In this document: piece after piece, positions 32,375 through 44,700 of the stretch
How the letters are laid out: the number at the start of each line of letters is the position of its first letter
How positions within the stretch are numbered: position 1 is the stretch's first letter
Notes under the pieces: model-generated
The model's database searches: none
The model's input: the letters and a program-made list of their open reading frames with translations, nothing else
What the model was told of the DNA's origin: nothing
Position numbers and translations under genes: made by a program
Assembly (NCBI GenBank): GCA_965217565.1
Contig: CBDCIS010000005.1
Location: 1-64,000, forward strand
DNA length: 64,000 nucleotides
Reading direction: 5' to 3'
DNA from: CBDCIS01 sp965217565
GTDB lineage: Bacteria > Chloroflexota > Dehalococcoidia > Lucifugimonadales > CATOSD01

Positions 32375-33310
32375 ATGATAAGACACCTCGGCCCTCTCGA
32401 CCTCATTCGTTGCGCCCTCCTCAGCGGCTCGGAGAAACTGAATCGCGCCAACACGTTGAGCAGCCTCGTCGCCGAAAAGAGTTCCTCCCTCTCCCCGGCG
32501 GAGATGTCGAGAGCGGGACTATCGCTGAGAGGCAAGGGCTCCGCCTGGGTCCGCTACGAGGGCAACAGGATGACCGCCCTTGTCGCCGCCAGGCCGCGAT
32601 CGGGGCCCAAAAGCTGGGAGATTACGCAGCTTTTCGCTGAAGAGGGCAGGGAAGAGGCGCTATCCGACTTGCTGGAGCAGGTCTCCCAGTCGGCGGCCTC
32701 CGGCGGCGCCGAGCGCGTCTTCATCAGGCTTCACAGGGAAGACCCCGTCGTTTACGTCGCGCGCCGGGTCGGCTTCTTTCCAAGCGTGCTGGAGGTTCTC
32801 CTGCGGGGCGCCGGCGAATCCCCCGCTCCTGACAACGACATCCAGGCGGCTTCTCTGCGAGAGATAACGCAGGCCGACAGCCACGAGGTGTTCCGCCTAT
32901 ACAATGCCGCTACGCCCCCTGAGATTCGCCGGGTCGCGGGCATGACCTACAATCAGTGGCTCGACTCCCGCGAGCCTGCGCCTGACCGGCCGCGGGAGTT
33001 CGTGCTGGGCAGGGAGGGTCGTTTGACAGGCTGGTTGCGAGTCGGTCGGCGCTCAGGCGTCGGCCACCTGGCCGCGATGTCGGTCACGGAGGAGGAGCGC
33101 GGCCAGGAAGTGATGACGGACTTCGGGTTGGGCCAACTGAAGGACGCGAGCCGCGTCTATTGCCTTGCGCCGGAGTACCAGGTGGGGTTGCTTGGGATTC
33201 TGGATAGACGCGGTTTCAAGCCTGTTACAGAGCACATTTCGATGGTGAAGACGTTGGCCATAGCGGCGGGCGAGGAGACCCGCGTGAGGGTGGCGATGCC
33301 ATCGGATTGA
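32375..33310 (+). CDS. GNAT-like two-domain protein
   Basis: A 311-residue protein whose arrangement of alternating strands and helices suggests two acetyltransferase-like (GNAT) halves. The second half has REFVLGREGRLTGWLRVGRR and VYCLAPEYQVGLLGILDRRGFKPV, resembling the late strands of GNAT enzymes, but a clear acetyl-CoA Q/RxxGxG/A loop is not visible. ATG at 32375 is preferred over a GTG at 32363. It lies 125 bp after pdxT. Activity is uncertain; it may be a degenerate transferase. Confidence 0.55.
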   Translation: MIRHLGPLDLIRCALLSGSEKLNRANTLSSLVAEKSSSLSPAEMSRAGLSLRGKGSAWVRYEGNRMTALVAARPRSGPKSWEITQLFAEEGREEALSDLLEQVSQSAASGGAERVFIRLHREDPVVYVARRVGFFPSVLEVLLRGAGESPAPDNDIQAASLREITQADSHEVFRLYNAATPPEIRRVAGMTYNQWLDSREPAPDRPREFVLGREGRLTGWLRVGRRSGVGHLAAMSVTEEERGQEVMTDFGLGQLKDASRVYCLAPEYQVGLLGILDRRGFKPVTEHISMVKTLAIAAGEETRVRVAMPSD

Positions 33311-33329
33311 GGGAGCGCGGCGGGCGGCT

Positions 33330-33602
33330 CTAGCTTGTGAGTCTCTGAACCAGGAGAGCGATGGACGATGCCGCGGCGATTGTTCCGACCATCATCCCCA
33401 CCATCCACTTGATGATTTCGGCCTTCAAGTCGCCGATAGCGCCTCTCAAGTCGCCCATTTCGACCTTCATATCAGCCCTCACATCGGCAACATAAGCTCT
33501 CAAATTGGCAATGTCAGCCTTCGTATCAGCAATGTCAGCTTTGGTTGCGAGGCGCTCGTAGCCTCCCTCGAGACGACTGACGCTTTCTTCCAACGTAGTC
33601 AT
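33330..33602 (-). CDS. Small coiled-coil membrane protein
   Basis: A 90-residue protein: a heptad-like coiled coil (KADIADTKADIANLRAYVADVRADM) followed by one C-terminal membrane segment (MVGMMVGTIAAASSIALLV). It resembles DUF1640/CCDC90-type or XhlA-like proteins in layout only. A similar layout occurs at 62250-62474, where the sequence is different. It is convergent with the gene before and divergent from the R3H ATPase gene. Confidence 0.65.
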   Translation of the reverse strand: MTTLEESVSRLEGGYERLATKADIADTKADIANLRAYVADVRADMKVEMGDLRGAIGDLKAEIIKWMVGMMVGTIAAASSIALLVQRLTS

Positions 33603-33804
33603 GAATTATCCCGGTTCCTTGCTGACGCTCCAAGTTGTCTTGACCGTCCCGTCGGACCGCCGATGACACATCCAGGAGGCATTCTTGTGGGGTTCCATCT
33701 CCAAGCTATCATGCTGGGCATAAGGCGTCAAGCAGTGCGGCCATTTGTAAAACTCAGGCGCAACCCTGCCCAGTATAGGCTGGAACGCCGGGCGTTAGGC
33801 TGGT

Positions 33805-35457
33805 ATGCTGTATGATGATAACGTTGCCTTCGAGCGCGGGGCGGCCCCGCGACAACAGACGCCAGGAGGTTCATTCGCCCAAGTGCAGGAGCGGATAGTT
33901 ACCGACATGGAGGCGCTCCTAGAGAAGCTGCCTCCTCGCATTCAAGCCCCCCTGAGACAACGAGAGAACATTAACGAGCTTCTCGAAGTGGTTCTCGACC
34001 TGGGACGCGAGCCGGAAGGCCGCGTTCTGGATGAGAGTGTTTCACTCGGTTCTCAGGAGGTTACCCAAGAGGACATACAGTACGTAATCCACCGCGTCGG
34101 CAGTTTTGGTGACGACAACCGGGCGGGCGTAGAGCGCACGCTTCATCGCATATCGGCGATTCGCAACCGAAGCGGCACGGTGGTGGGGCTTACCCTCAGA
34201 GTCGGACGCGCCGTTTACGGAACCATCAGGATCATAGAAGACCTGATTCTCACCGGAAAGAGTGTTCTGCTCCTCGGCAAGCCCGGCGTGGGTAAGACGA
34301 CCATGCTCCGGGAAGTGGCCCGCGTACTGGCGGACGACGCCCGCAAGCGGGTGATAGTGGTTGACACCTCCAACGAAATTGCCGGCGACGGAGACATCCC
34401 GCACCCCGGCATTGGCCACGCCCGGCGTATGCAGGTGCCGACTCCCGCGCTGCAGCACAGCGTGATGATCGAGGCGGTTGAGAACCACATGCCTGAGGTC
34501 ATCATCATCGACGAGATCGGCACGGAGCTCGAGGCCAACGCCGCTCGCACCATAGCCGAACGCGGCGTTCAACTAGTGGCCACCGCGCACGGCAACACCC
34601 TGGAAAACCTCATAATGAACCCCACGCTCTCCGACCTGGTGGGCGGCGTTCACACCGTCACCCTGGGAGACGTGGAGGCGCGCCGCCGCCGCACTCAGAA
34701 GACCGTCCTGGAGCGCAGAGCGCCGCCTACGTTCGACGTGCTGGTGGAGATACAGGGATGGAACCTGGTAACCGTCCACGCCGACGTCTCCGACGTGGTG
34801 GACCGCATGCTGCGCGGTTTTCCCATTACGCCAGAGACCCGCGCCAACGACAGCGAAGGCGGGTTTCAGCGTGTCCGGACTCCGCCCAGGCTCCCTCCCG
34901 TCGCCGCGCGTAACGGAGACGCCCAGCGGCGCCCGGAGCCGCCTTTCCAGCGGGCGAGGGACCCGGAACCGGCTGAGGACGTTCCCCGCAAGATGACTCA
35001 CATCCTGCCCTACGGCGTCAACAAGGGCAAGCTTCAGCAGGTTGTCCGAGGCGCGAACGCCCCTGTGGAACTTGTGGTGGACATCAAACACGCGGACATG
35101 CTTCTGACCACCAAGAACTACTACAGGCGTAAGACGCAGGCGCTGCGAACGGCCGAGGACGCGGGCAAGCCGGTTTACGTGCTCCGCAAGAACACGGTGG
35201 CCCAGATCGAGCAGTTCATCCAGGCCATCTCCAGAAAGCAGGGCCAGGGGCCGGTCTCCGACGAGCGCATGAACCAGGCAGTGCGAGAGGCCGAGGACGC
35301 CGTCGAGCGCATTCACCAGGGCGAGGGCCACGTAGAGCTAACACCGCAAGGGTCATACGTGCGGAGGCTTCAGCACGAAATCGCCGACAGGTTCGGCTTC
35401 TCCTCTTCCAGCATGGGGCGGGAGCCGGGCCGCCACGTTGTAATCTATCGGCGCTGA
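33805..35457 (+). CDS. R3H domain AAA ATPase (Ycf45/SpoIIIAA-like)
   Basis: A 550-residue protein with an N-terminal RecA-like ATPase (Walker A GKPGVGKTTMLREVARVL, Walker B VIIIDEIGTE, then ATAHGNTLENLI) similar to SpoIIIAA and chloroplast Ycf45, a proline-rich linker (about residues 360-390), and a C-terminal single-stranded nucleic-acid-binding R3H domain (LTPQGSYVRRLQHEIADRFGFSS). Its biological role is unclear, though nucleic acid binding is expected. The start at 33805 is uncertain, with no good ribosome-binding site; starts around residue 32 are possible. Tmk follows on the same strand. Confidence 0.85.
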   Translation: MLYDDNVAFERGAAPRQQTPGGSFAQVQERIVTDMEALLEKLPPRIQAPLRQRENINELLEVVLDLGREPEGRVLDESVSLGSQEVTQEDIQYVIHRVGSFGDDNRAGVERTLHRISAIRNRSGTVVGLTLRVGRAVYGTIRIIEDLILTGKSVLLLGKPGVGKTTMLREVARVLADDARKRVIVVDTSNEIAGDGDIPHPGIGHARRMQVPTPALQHSVMIEAVENHMPEVIIIDEIGTELEANAARTIAERGVQLVATAHGNTLENLIMNPTLSDLVGGVHTVTLGDVEARRRRTQKTVLERRAPPTFDVLVEIQGWNLVTVHADVSDVVDRMLRGFPITPETRANDSEGGFQRVRTPPRLPPVAARNGDAQRRPEPPFQRARDPEPAEDVPRKMTHILPYGVNKGKLQQVVRGANAPVELVVDIKHADMLLTTKNYYRRKTQALRTAEDAGKPVYVLRKNTVAQIEQFIQAISRKQGQGPVSDERMNQAVREAEDAVERIHQGEGHVELTPQGSYVRRLQHEIADRFGFSSSSMGREPGRHVVIYRR

Positions 35458-35562
35458 GTCCAGGGCAGGAGCATTCACGCGGCGTCCGCGGCAGGCACGG
35501 AACGCCCTTTGTCAACGTCCGCCAAGAGGCGCGTTCCACCGCGCCGCCAACAGGAGAGCGTA

Positions 35563-36258
35563 TTGTCACTGTTCATATCATTCGAGGGCGGCGAGGGCTG
35601 TGGCAAGACCACCCAGATAGAAAGACTCTGCCAGCGGCTCGAAAAGGCCAATCGCCGCGTGATGCTGATCAAGGAGCCCGGGACGACGCCGTTGGGCCTT
35701 CGCCTGAGGGAACTGATAAAGGGTAGGCCTTGGGGGAACTACACCATCTCCCACGGCGCCGAGCTTTTCCTGTTCGCTGCGGCAAGGGCCGAATTAGTCT
35801 CCAAGACGCTTAAGCCCGCCCTGCAGGGGCGCGACGACGTGGTGATTGTGGCCGACCGCTACGCCGATTCCACTATGGCCTACCAGGGCTTCGGGCGTAG
35901 GCTGCCTAGGTTCGAGGTGGAGACGATGAACCGGCTGGCGACGCAGGGCGTAATGCCCCAACTGACCTTTCTGCTGGATTGTCTGCCCGAAGAGGGACTC
36001 AGAAGGGTCGGATCGGTTCAGATAGAAATGCCCCTGGACGCCGCGGAGTCACCCGCAGGGGGCCGGATGGACGAGGAAGGCGCGCGCCGCTTCGAGGAAG
36101 AGCCGTTGGGTTTTCACCAGCGAGTCCGCGAAGGGTATCTCAAGATGGCCGCATCGGAGCCTGAAAGGTGGCGAGTGATAGACGCCACAGAGCCGGTCGA
36201 TGCAATCAGCGACGCTGTATGGACGCACGTCCACGAAATGCTACTCGCCGACTCGTAG
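35563..36258 (+). CDS. tmk: Thymidylate kinase
   Basis: A 231-residue nucleoside monophosphate kinase that converts dTMP to dTDP. P-loop FEGGEGCGKTTQ, substrate-site KEPGTTPLG, the DRY motif ADRYADSTMAYQGFGR and LDCLPEEGL are present. I chose TTG at 35563 (MSLFISFEGG) because AGGAGAG lies just upstream and it matches the family N-terminus; a longer frame from 35509 adds an unrelated basic stretch. Slightly longer than average, with an acidic insert near the lid region. Confidence 0.93.
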   Translation: MSLFISFEGGEGCGKTTQIERLCQRLEKANRRVMLIKEPGTTPLGLRLRELIKGRPWGNYTISHGAELFLFAAARAELVSKTLKPALQGRDDVVIVADRYADSTMAYQGFGRRLPRFEVETMNRLATQGVMPQLTFLLDCLPEEGLRRVGSVQIEMPLDAAESPAGGRMDEEGARRFEEEPLGFHQRVREGYLKMAASEPERWRVIDATEPVDAISDAVWTHVHEMLLADS

Positions 36259-36278
36259 AGCGGTGGAGCGACAAGATT

Positions 36279-36301
36279 CCCCCGCCCGCCAAAGGCGGGG
36301 G
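36279..36301. repeat. GC-rich hairpin after tmk
   Basis: CCCCCGCC pairs with GGCGGGGG (36279-36286 with 36294-36301). It could terminate tmk transcripts, but it has no T-run and looks like an intergenic repeat. Confidence 0.45.
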
Positions 36302-36372
36302 TTGGGGGTGGGTGACCGAGATACGCGCAAAGCCAAAGTCGCCCTACCAGTCAATGCAAACGTGTTGAACCT

Positions 36373-37086
<714 letters not shown>

Positions 37087-37090
37087 TTGC

Positions 37091-37981
<891 letters not shown>

Positions 37982-38026
37982 CTCATTCTCTCCAACCGGG
38001 GCAACCGCGGGGGATTGCCCTCCTCT

Positions 38027-41000
38027 TCACATCTCCCCCAGTCTCAGTATGCGCTGGAGGGAGATCCTACGAACGAACCATATCATACCCGTGATGATGA
38101 GCGTGAACACCACGGCCATCGCCGCATACGTAATCAGCAGCGTGCTCCAGTTTACCTCCAACGCGAACGGCGGGAGCACCTGGCTGCCCTGGTCGTCATT
38201 GCCCAGGAATGGCATTATGATGGCCCCAAGCCGTCCGCCCATCCACGTGCCCAGGGCCAGTCCGGCGAAGATTATCAGCGCCTGCTCCAGCCAGATCAGC
38301 GCGACCAACTGCTTCGTCGAAAACCCAATCGTTCGCATGAGCGCGAACTCCATCTCGCGATTGCGGAATGACACGTAGGAGTGGACCAGGAATCCGAGGC
38401 CACTCAGGATGAGCACCGCTGAGAAGGCCATGAAGAGCAGCGCCCTCCAGCCCGCCTGCACCAGCGGGTCCACCTGGGACTCTGCAAGGTTCTGCGCCGT
38501 ATCGTGGATCCTTCTGCTGGAAAATGGAGGGTTGTTCTCCAGCGTGTCAATGAGCTCGGCGCGCGGGTAGCCGTTCATGTTCGTGGTAAGCCATATCTCA
38601 TTGGGCCGCAGCTCTGAGGAGGTCGCGTCCAGATTGGCATAGCTGGCAACCGACTCCAGGTCTGAGAGGAGGAATCTCCTGTTGAACGTGTTCAGGGTGG
38701 GGAAAAAGTCGATGTGATCGACAATGCGGACGGGCACGCGGTGCCCCTGCACGGAGACGTCGAACTCCTCCCCAAGTCCGTGGCCGGTATCCTTGAGGAA
38801 CGACTTGCTGGCGAGCACCGGCACAGGGGTTACCGGCGGCCCGTGGAATATGCCGCGGCTGATGAGCGGATTGCCCTCGGTCCATATGAATATCGCCGCG
38901 TCGGGATCGCCGTCGAAGGTGGTGTTCGATCGCTGTATCGAGTCGGAAATCGATTCGGGGGCGGCCCTGAGTACATTCCAGGCGGTGAGGTCACCAAACG
39001 ACTCTACGACTTGGGAGCCGCTTCCCGTTCTCGCTCGAATCTCGCTGATGGACAGGGTCCCCGCCCGGAGCCTGCCGCGCCCGTCGAATTTGTTGACGCT
39101 TATGGAGACCAGGGTCAGAGGCAGGGCCGGCTGCAAGACCTGGCGGCGGCCGCCGAATCTGCCCTGGCGCAGGAGTTGCGCTTCCATCTTGTCCCAACCG
39201 GTTGAGTTGAGCGGCCCCATGATGTAAGTGAAGTAGCGGTTGTTCGCGTCCTTGAGGCGAACGGTAACGCCCACGCTGGGCTGTGGCCTGTCCGCCTTGA
39301 CCACTATCTCGATGCCGGTGGCGTCCATCGGCAACTGGATCCCCTCCGGCAGTTTCGGATGCTTAAGAGAGGCCATGAGTTCGTCCATCGGCCTTTCGGA
39401 GAAGTCATCGCGGAACCAGCCGATGTCTCCCAGTACCTCGCCCTTCATGGCGAACATCGTATAGCTCTCGCCAAGCAGTTCAGACAAATCGGTTCCCGAC
39501 CCTCTAAACACCGGCCCCACCTGATCGACGCCTGGGAGCGCCTCGTAGCTGCCCGTAACTGGCCGGCTCGCCCCCTGCGTGTTCAGGATGACACCCTCCA
39601 GCCTGATGTCCGCGCCTGCGGCGTAAAGGGCGCGCTCCTCGAAGCTGCGTTCCAGCGTGCCCCCAAAGCTCGCCGCGAATATCCCAAGCCCTGCCATTAG
39701 CATCAGCAGAAGAGACAGCCGCGCGTAGTACGTGGGCTTGCGCGCCATCTGCCACATACCCATCGAGAATCCCACCGGCGCGTGCTGGGCGTATCCCTTC
39801 AGCAGCGCAAACGCGATCTGGGCGGGCACGATGCCAATGAGAATCGGGGCGAACACCCGCGGCAGGGGCAGCGTCGGCCCCACCAGCAGAACCGCGGCGA
39901 CCGCGCCGGCCTGGATCAACATTCCGCCGGCCTGGGGAAGAACGCCCGTGGCCCGGTTGGTTGCCCAGTAGGCGCCCACCAGGGACGCCAGCCCGACCAG
40001 CTGCGCGATCCACGCCGGGCCCTGCCCCTCGAATACCGATCTTATGCCTATCGTCGGCACCAGGATCGCTGCCGTTCCAACGACTACCAAGTGCAGCAGG
40101 GCGGGAGAATCTCCACTCAGGAACCGTATGGCGAGGGGAAACAGCCGCAGCAGCACCATCGCGAAGGCTACTAGGATCATGGCGGGAACCGCCAGCAACA
40201 CCTGGTTCACCGCGACCTCGCCGAATACCCCCGTAGCCACCACCGAACCCTGGTCCGATAGCTGGCGGAAGAGAACTACGCTCAAGACCAGCAGCATGAC
40301 GTCCAGGTAGTATCGCTGAAAGAATGGCTGGCTGGTGGGCCGTGCGGACTCTTGGCGATGCTTGGTCACGCCGATCCGGGAGGCCTGAATGGCCGGGATC
40401 AGCAGTGCGGCAAAGCTGAGGACGCCCCCCAGCCCGCTCATCATGTATGCGCCGCTCGATATGCTTACCGTCAGCCTGTCGTTGCCGCTGAGTCCGGAGA
40501 ATGCGGGCGTGAAGCCAAGCACGCTGATGATGAACGCCGCGAGAAGTGGAGCGACCACTATCGCGAGAACCGAAATGGTGGCGCCTTCCAGCACGAACAC
40601 GGCGAGAATCTGCGCCGAGCTCGCGCCCCTGCTTCTGAGTAGCGCGATCTCACCCCGTTGCTGCTCCACCAGAAGCGAGGAAATTGTCACGACGTAGTAC
40701 AGGATGACCACCGCTATGAGAACGAGAATGATGAACATCGGCAGCTTGCTATAGAACAGCCGCGTGTCGTATTCGGCCAGCGCGTCCTCGAGCTCGGTGA
40801 TTTGGCGATAGCTGAAGAGGCCGGTTGAGAGGCGGTCGTTCATCACGTCCAGGTTGAAGCGCGCTATCCAGGCATTCCTCGCGTTCAGCTTGGTCGCGTC
40901 AACCCGAAGAAGCCAGCCGTAGGTGCTGTCCATGTCTCTGAAGGACGCGCCGAGCACGTTCATCAAGGTGTTCTCGGTGACGAAGAAGGGGATGGTCCGG

Positions 41001-41701
41001 AAGTTGCCTGAGGTTGACGCTCTGAAGACGGCGTCGTTGAGGCTCCAGAATGGATCGCCCGGGTCGTTTCGCTCGAACACTCCACTTATCACTACGGTGG
41101 CGTGCGGAATGGCGTCGCTCCAATAGGGGACTGCTACAAGCCGGTCGCCAAGTCCCACGCCGAACACCCTCGCCGCGTCCGCGGGTATGATGGCTTCCAG
41201 AAGCAGGGGCTCGCCCGGCCGGCTGAGGGCCTGCTCTCGTCCCCACGCGCCGCTTGCCATGGTTATGTGCTCATCGAGGCTGGGAATGGACGCGAAGTAC
41301 GTGCGGGCATTGTCCTCGCCCGCGAGCGCTTCCTTGCCAGGCGCGGTCAGGAAGAAGGTGGAGGTCTTGCTGCCCCTGATGCGGTCTTCGAGGAACCAGG
41401 CGACGCGAGCGTCGAACTCGCGGGTCATGGCGTTTGCGACCTTCTCATACTCGGCAAAAGTGGTCGGGCCTCGTTCAGCCTTGACGATCACATCGAGCTC
41501 GCGGCTGGTAAGCTTGCCCAGCGTGTTCTTGAGCGCCAACTCTCTGAGAGCGTCGAAGTAGATCACGGTGCCGGCCATGATAGCCGACGCCAATAACACG
41601 CCGACGACCACCGTGGACAGCAGCCGCCAGTGCGCCAGGCTGCGCCGGGCCACCAGCGGCCAGGCCGATACTATCCTTGACACTACCAACGCTATGTCCA
41701 T
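38027..41701 (-). CDS. Large FtsX/MacB-type ABC permease
   Basis: A 1224-residue membrane protein with one N-terminal segment, a large extracytoplasmic domain (about residues 40-300), a first FtsX segment group (about 320-440, including LLRSRGASSAQILAVFVLEG), further hydrophobic segments (460-680), a second extracytoplasmic part, and a C-terminal FtsX domain (ALMRTIGFSTKQLVALIWLEQ). This is the double-FtsX layout of lipoprotein or peptide exporters. It is a paralogue of the permease 41707-45363, which ends 5 bp before its start. The cargo is unknown. Confidence 0.9.
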   Translation of the reverse strand: MDIALVVSRIVSAWPLVARRSLAHWRLLSTVVVGVLLASAIMAGTVIYFDALRELALKNTLGKLTSRELDVIVKAERGPTTFAEYEKVANAMTREFDARVAWFLEDRIRGSKTSTFFLTAPGKEALAGEDNARTYFASIPSLDEHITMASGAWGREQALSRPGEPLLLEAIIPADAARVFGVGLGDRLVAVPYWSDAIPHATVVISGVFERNDPGDPFWSLNDAVFRASTSGNFRTIPFFVTENTLMNVLGASFRDMDSTYGWLLRVDATKLNARNAWIARFNLDVMNDRLSTGLFSYRQITELEDALAEYDTRLFYSKLPMFIILVLIAVVILYYVVTISSLLVEQQRGEIALLRSRGASSAQILAVFVLEGATISVLAIVVAPLLAAFIISVLGFTPAFSGLSGNDRLTVSISSGAYMMSGLGGVLSFAALLIPAIQASRIGVTKHRQESARPTSQPFFQRYYLDVMLLVLSVVLFRQLSDQGSVVATGVFGEVAVNQVLLAVPAMILVAFAMVLLRLFPLAIRFLSGDSPALLHLVVVGTAAILVPTIGIRSVFEGQGPAWIAQLVGLASLVGAYWATNRATGVLPQAGGMLIQAGAVAAVLLVGPTLPLPRVFAPILIGIVPAQIAFALLKGYAQHAPVGFSMGMWQMARKPTYYARLSLLLMLMAGLGIFAASFGGTLERSFEERALYAAGADIRLEGVILNTQGASRPVTGSYEALPGVDQVGPVFRGSGTDLSELLGESYTMFAMKGEVLGDIGWFRDDFSERPMDELMASLKHPKLPEGIQLPMDATGIEIVVKADRPQPSVGVTVRLKDANNRYFTYIMGPLNSTGWDKMEAQLLRQGRFGGRRQVLQPALPLTLVSISVNKFDGRGRLRAGTLSISEIRARTGSGSQVVESFGDLTAWNVLRAAPESISDSIQRSNTTFDGDPDAAIFIWTEGNPLISRGIFHGPPVTPVPVLASKSFLKDTGHGLGEEFDVSVQGHRVPVRIVDHIDFFPTLNTFNRRFLLSDLESVASYANLDATSSELRPNEIWLTTNMNGYPRAELIDTLENNPPFSSRRIHDTAQNLAESQVDPLVQAGWRALLFMAFSAVLILSGLGFLVHSYVSFRNREMEFALMRTIGFSTKQLVALIWLEQALIIFAGLALGTWMGGRLGAIIMPFLGNDDQGSQVLPPFALEVNWSTLLITYAAMAVVFTLIITGMIWFVRRISLQRILRLGEM

Positions 41702-41706
41702 GTTCC

Positions 41707-44700
41707 TCAGCCCCCCACTCTCGAGATAGCGTGCAGGTCAAGACGGAGCATGTTGCGCGCCAGGCTATACAGCGAGATAAGGAAAATAGACACCAGCGCC
41801 GCGTAAATCGCCGCCATAAAGGGCCAGTCCGTCATCAATATGTAGGGCGGCACGATCTGTCGGCCCGTCTCTGTCACCGCAACCGACGACACGAGGATAG
41901 TGCTCATCTGAAAGCCTGCCCATGTGCCCAGGCCCAGCCCAACAAGAACGATGGCGAGGTGTTCCAGGCTGAGCAGGCCCATCATCTGTCGCCCCGAAAG
42001 CCCCAGGGATTGGAGGAATCCCATTTCGTTGCGGCTTTGGTTGGCGAAAGACAGCAGGTAGATGACGTATCCCAACGCGGCCGTGAACACGATGAGGGCC
42101 AGGGAGAGCGCCACCATGGCCCGCCATCCCGCCGTGATGAGCGGGTCCAGCCGAATGGCGGTGAGCTGAGCCTCTCTATCGAACACCCTGTCGCTCGACC
42201 CGGTAAGCCTGTAAACGACCTCGCTGACCGATTCGCCCGCGCCTGGGGCCTCCGATATGAAAAGTTCGTTCGGATAGAAGCTCGTCGTTGGGCTGAGGAT
42301 GTTCAGATGCCTGAGAAGGCCGTCGAGGTCTGCCAGGATGAACCCGCCGGTACCCGGCTGCAGGGTGGGGAAGTAGTCTACACGATTGTTTATGACAACG
42401 GGAATCAGGCGGCTCATTATGTCCAGAATCAGAACGTCACCCACTCGCGTTCCGGTGCCTGACAGGAATGAAGAGCTTGCCACGATTGGCATAGCGCCCC
42501 CGCTGGGACTCTGGTAAAAGCCCCGGATTCCCCTGTCCGTGTCCTTGCCGAACCGGAAAAGCGCCGAGGCATTGCCGCTGTGCGCCTGTTCGGGCGTCGA
42601 GCCGATGCTATCGGACGATAGAGCCGAGGTTGCGAGGGGTATCCAGGTGGACCTGCCTTCGAAGCCGTCCACCAATATCTCCTCTCCCCCCGGGCCCATC
42701 GTCACATGGAGGTCGTCCAGAAGCAGGAACCCGGCTGTGCCGGCTGGCCCGAAAACAGGCTCGTATATCTGTATCGCCGCCACGCTGAGAGGCGGAATCA
42801 GGTTTCTTGGCATTTCGCCCTTCATCAGCCGCCACTCGGGTGGTCCCAACTCGCCGAGCGAAACGGTCTTCACGATGCCGCTGGAATCCTGGATCGCCGC
42901 CCACAAGAACATGTTCGAATACTGCTCAGCGGGCTTTGCCCACACCCCAATAGTGGCTGCCCCGTCCGGGACAACGATAGGCTCGTTCTTGGAGACAGGC
43001 TGAAGTGAGCGCATTATGCCGCTGAGCGGAGCGGCCGAAAAGTCGTCCCGGTACCAGGAGATGTACTGGAAATCCTGGGACTCCAACGCGAGCAGGTCGA
43101 AGTGCCTTCCCGCAAAAGTCGCGCCTACCTGGCCGCTTCCGCGAAGTCCCAGCGACACCTGTGTGACGCCCGGAATCGTCAGATAAGTCTCCTTGAGCGA
43201 GCGGGTTCCTCTCGCCAGGTAACCCGGTATGCTCGCAACGCGAATGTCCGCTCCAACATTATACAGGATTCGCTCTTGATAGCTGCGATCCAGAGTTCCT
43301 CCAACCGTAGTCGCCAGAACACCCAGTCCCGTGACCAGCACCAGTAGCAGCACAAGCCAACTATACTGCAACGGGTTGCGAGCCATGTGCCACAGCCCCA
43401 TTGAGACCCACACCGGCGCTATCTTGGAGAGGCCTCGCAGCAGAATGAACGCCAACTGCGTCGGAACCAGCGCGATGAGGGCAATGGTTGGCACGAAGCT
43501 TATCTCATCCGCCGCGGGCCTCTCCAGGTTCACGAATGCGGCTACTATAGCCACCTGGACAATCAGCCCCCCAACCATGAGCCGCGTCTGCTGGGCGCGC
43601 TGTGTCATCCAGTATGCCGCTCCCACCGCCAACAGCGCGGCGACCGGAAGCGGCCAGCCGAGTTCGCCACCGGCTTGGAGGTCGCGCGCGATGACGGCGG
43701 GAACAAGCGCGGCCACTGTCGCGGCGGCCAACAGATGCGCCAGCGTGGGCGCCTCCCCGCTTATGAAGCGCACGAGCAGGGGAAACAATCTCATGAAGAG
43801 TAGAGCAACGGCAACCAGGAAGAGAATCGGCGCCAAGAGCAGCGCTTCGTTTACCTGCACGTCTTCGAAGAGACCGCCCGAAACGAACTGCCCCCGGGCC
43901 CGAAGCTCCCAGAAGATGAGGCCGCCCAGGATCAATATGCCCACGTCAACGTAGTATCTCTGGAAGAGGGGAGCGGAGGGAGGCCGCGATGAGCGCAACT
44001 TGTGGACTACTAGGCCCGTTCTGGCGCCGATTAGGGCCGGCACGACGAATATCGCGAGGGCGAGGATGCCTGTCCCAAACGCCAACGCGAATGGCTGCCA
44101 GTGGAATTCCACCGGCAGCAAGAAGCCGTCGGTAATCTCCCTGAAATACGGCAGAACGCCTGTCAGGGCCACCGCTCCCATTGCCAGGAAGGGCGCGAGT
44201 ATCACTGCCACTGTGGTCAGGGCGAGGCCTTCCAGCGCGTACAGCCGCAGCAACTGCATTGTGCTCGCGCCGCGGCTCCGCAGCAGGGCCACGTCGTCCT
44301 CTCTGCTCCGCACGAGATAGGAGACCATCATGGATAGGAAGTACAGCACGGTCAGAAGCATGATGGTCAGCAGCAGCAGCAGCGGAACGCTGGAGAAGAA
44401 GCTGCGACGCTCGAAGTTGTCCAGCAGCCTGCCTATGCCGGTGAATACGCCCGCGCCGGGCAGGGCTATCGAGATGTCGTTCTCGAGCCTCTTGATCCGC
44501 TCGCGGGTCTGGTCTATCGACCACTCCTTGAGGCTTTCTTTGTCCACGAAGAGGTTCCAATGCAAGCTGGCGACGGAGCCGGGGTACGCGGCGCCGACTC
44601 CCTCGATCATCACTTCCCGCGTGGTGAATAGCGACAGAGGCGGCTCCTCGGGATCTACAACAACCTCCACATCCACAGCCTCTTCGAGCGGCGCGGGATT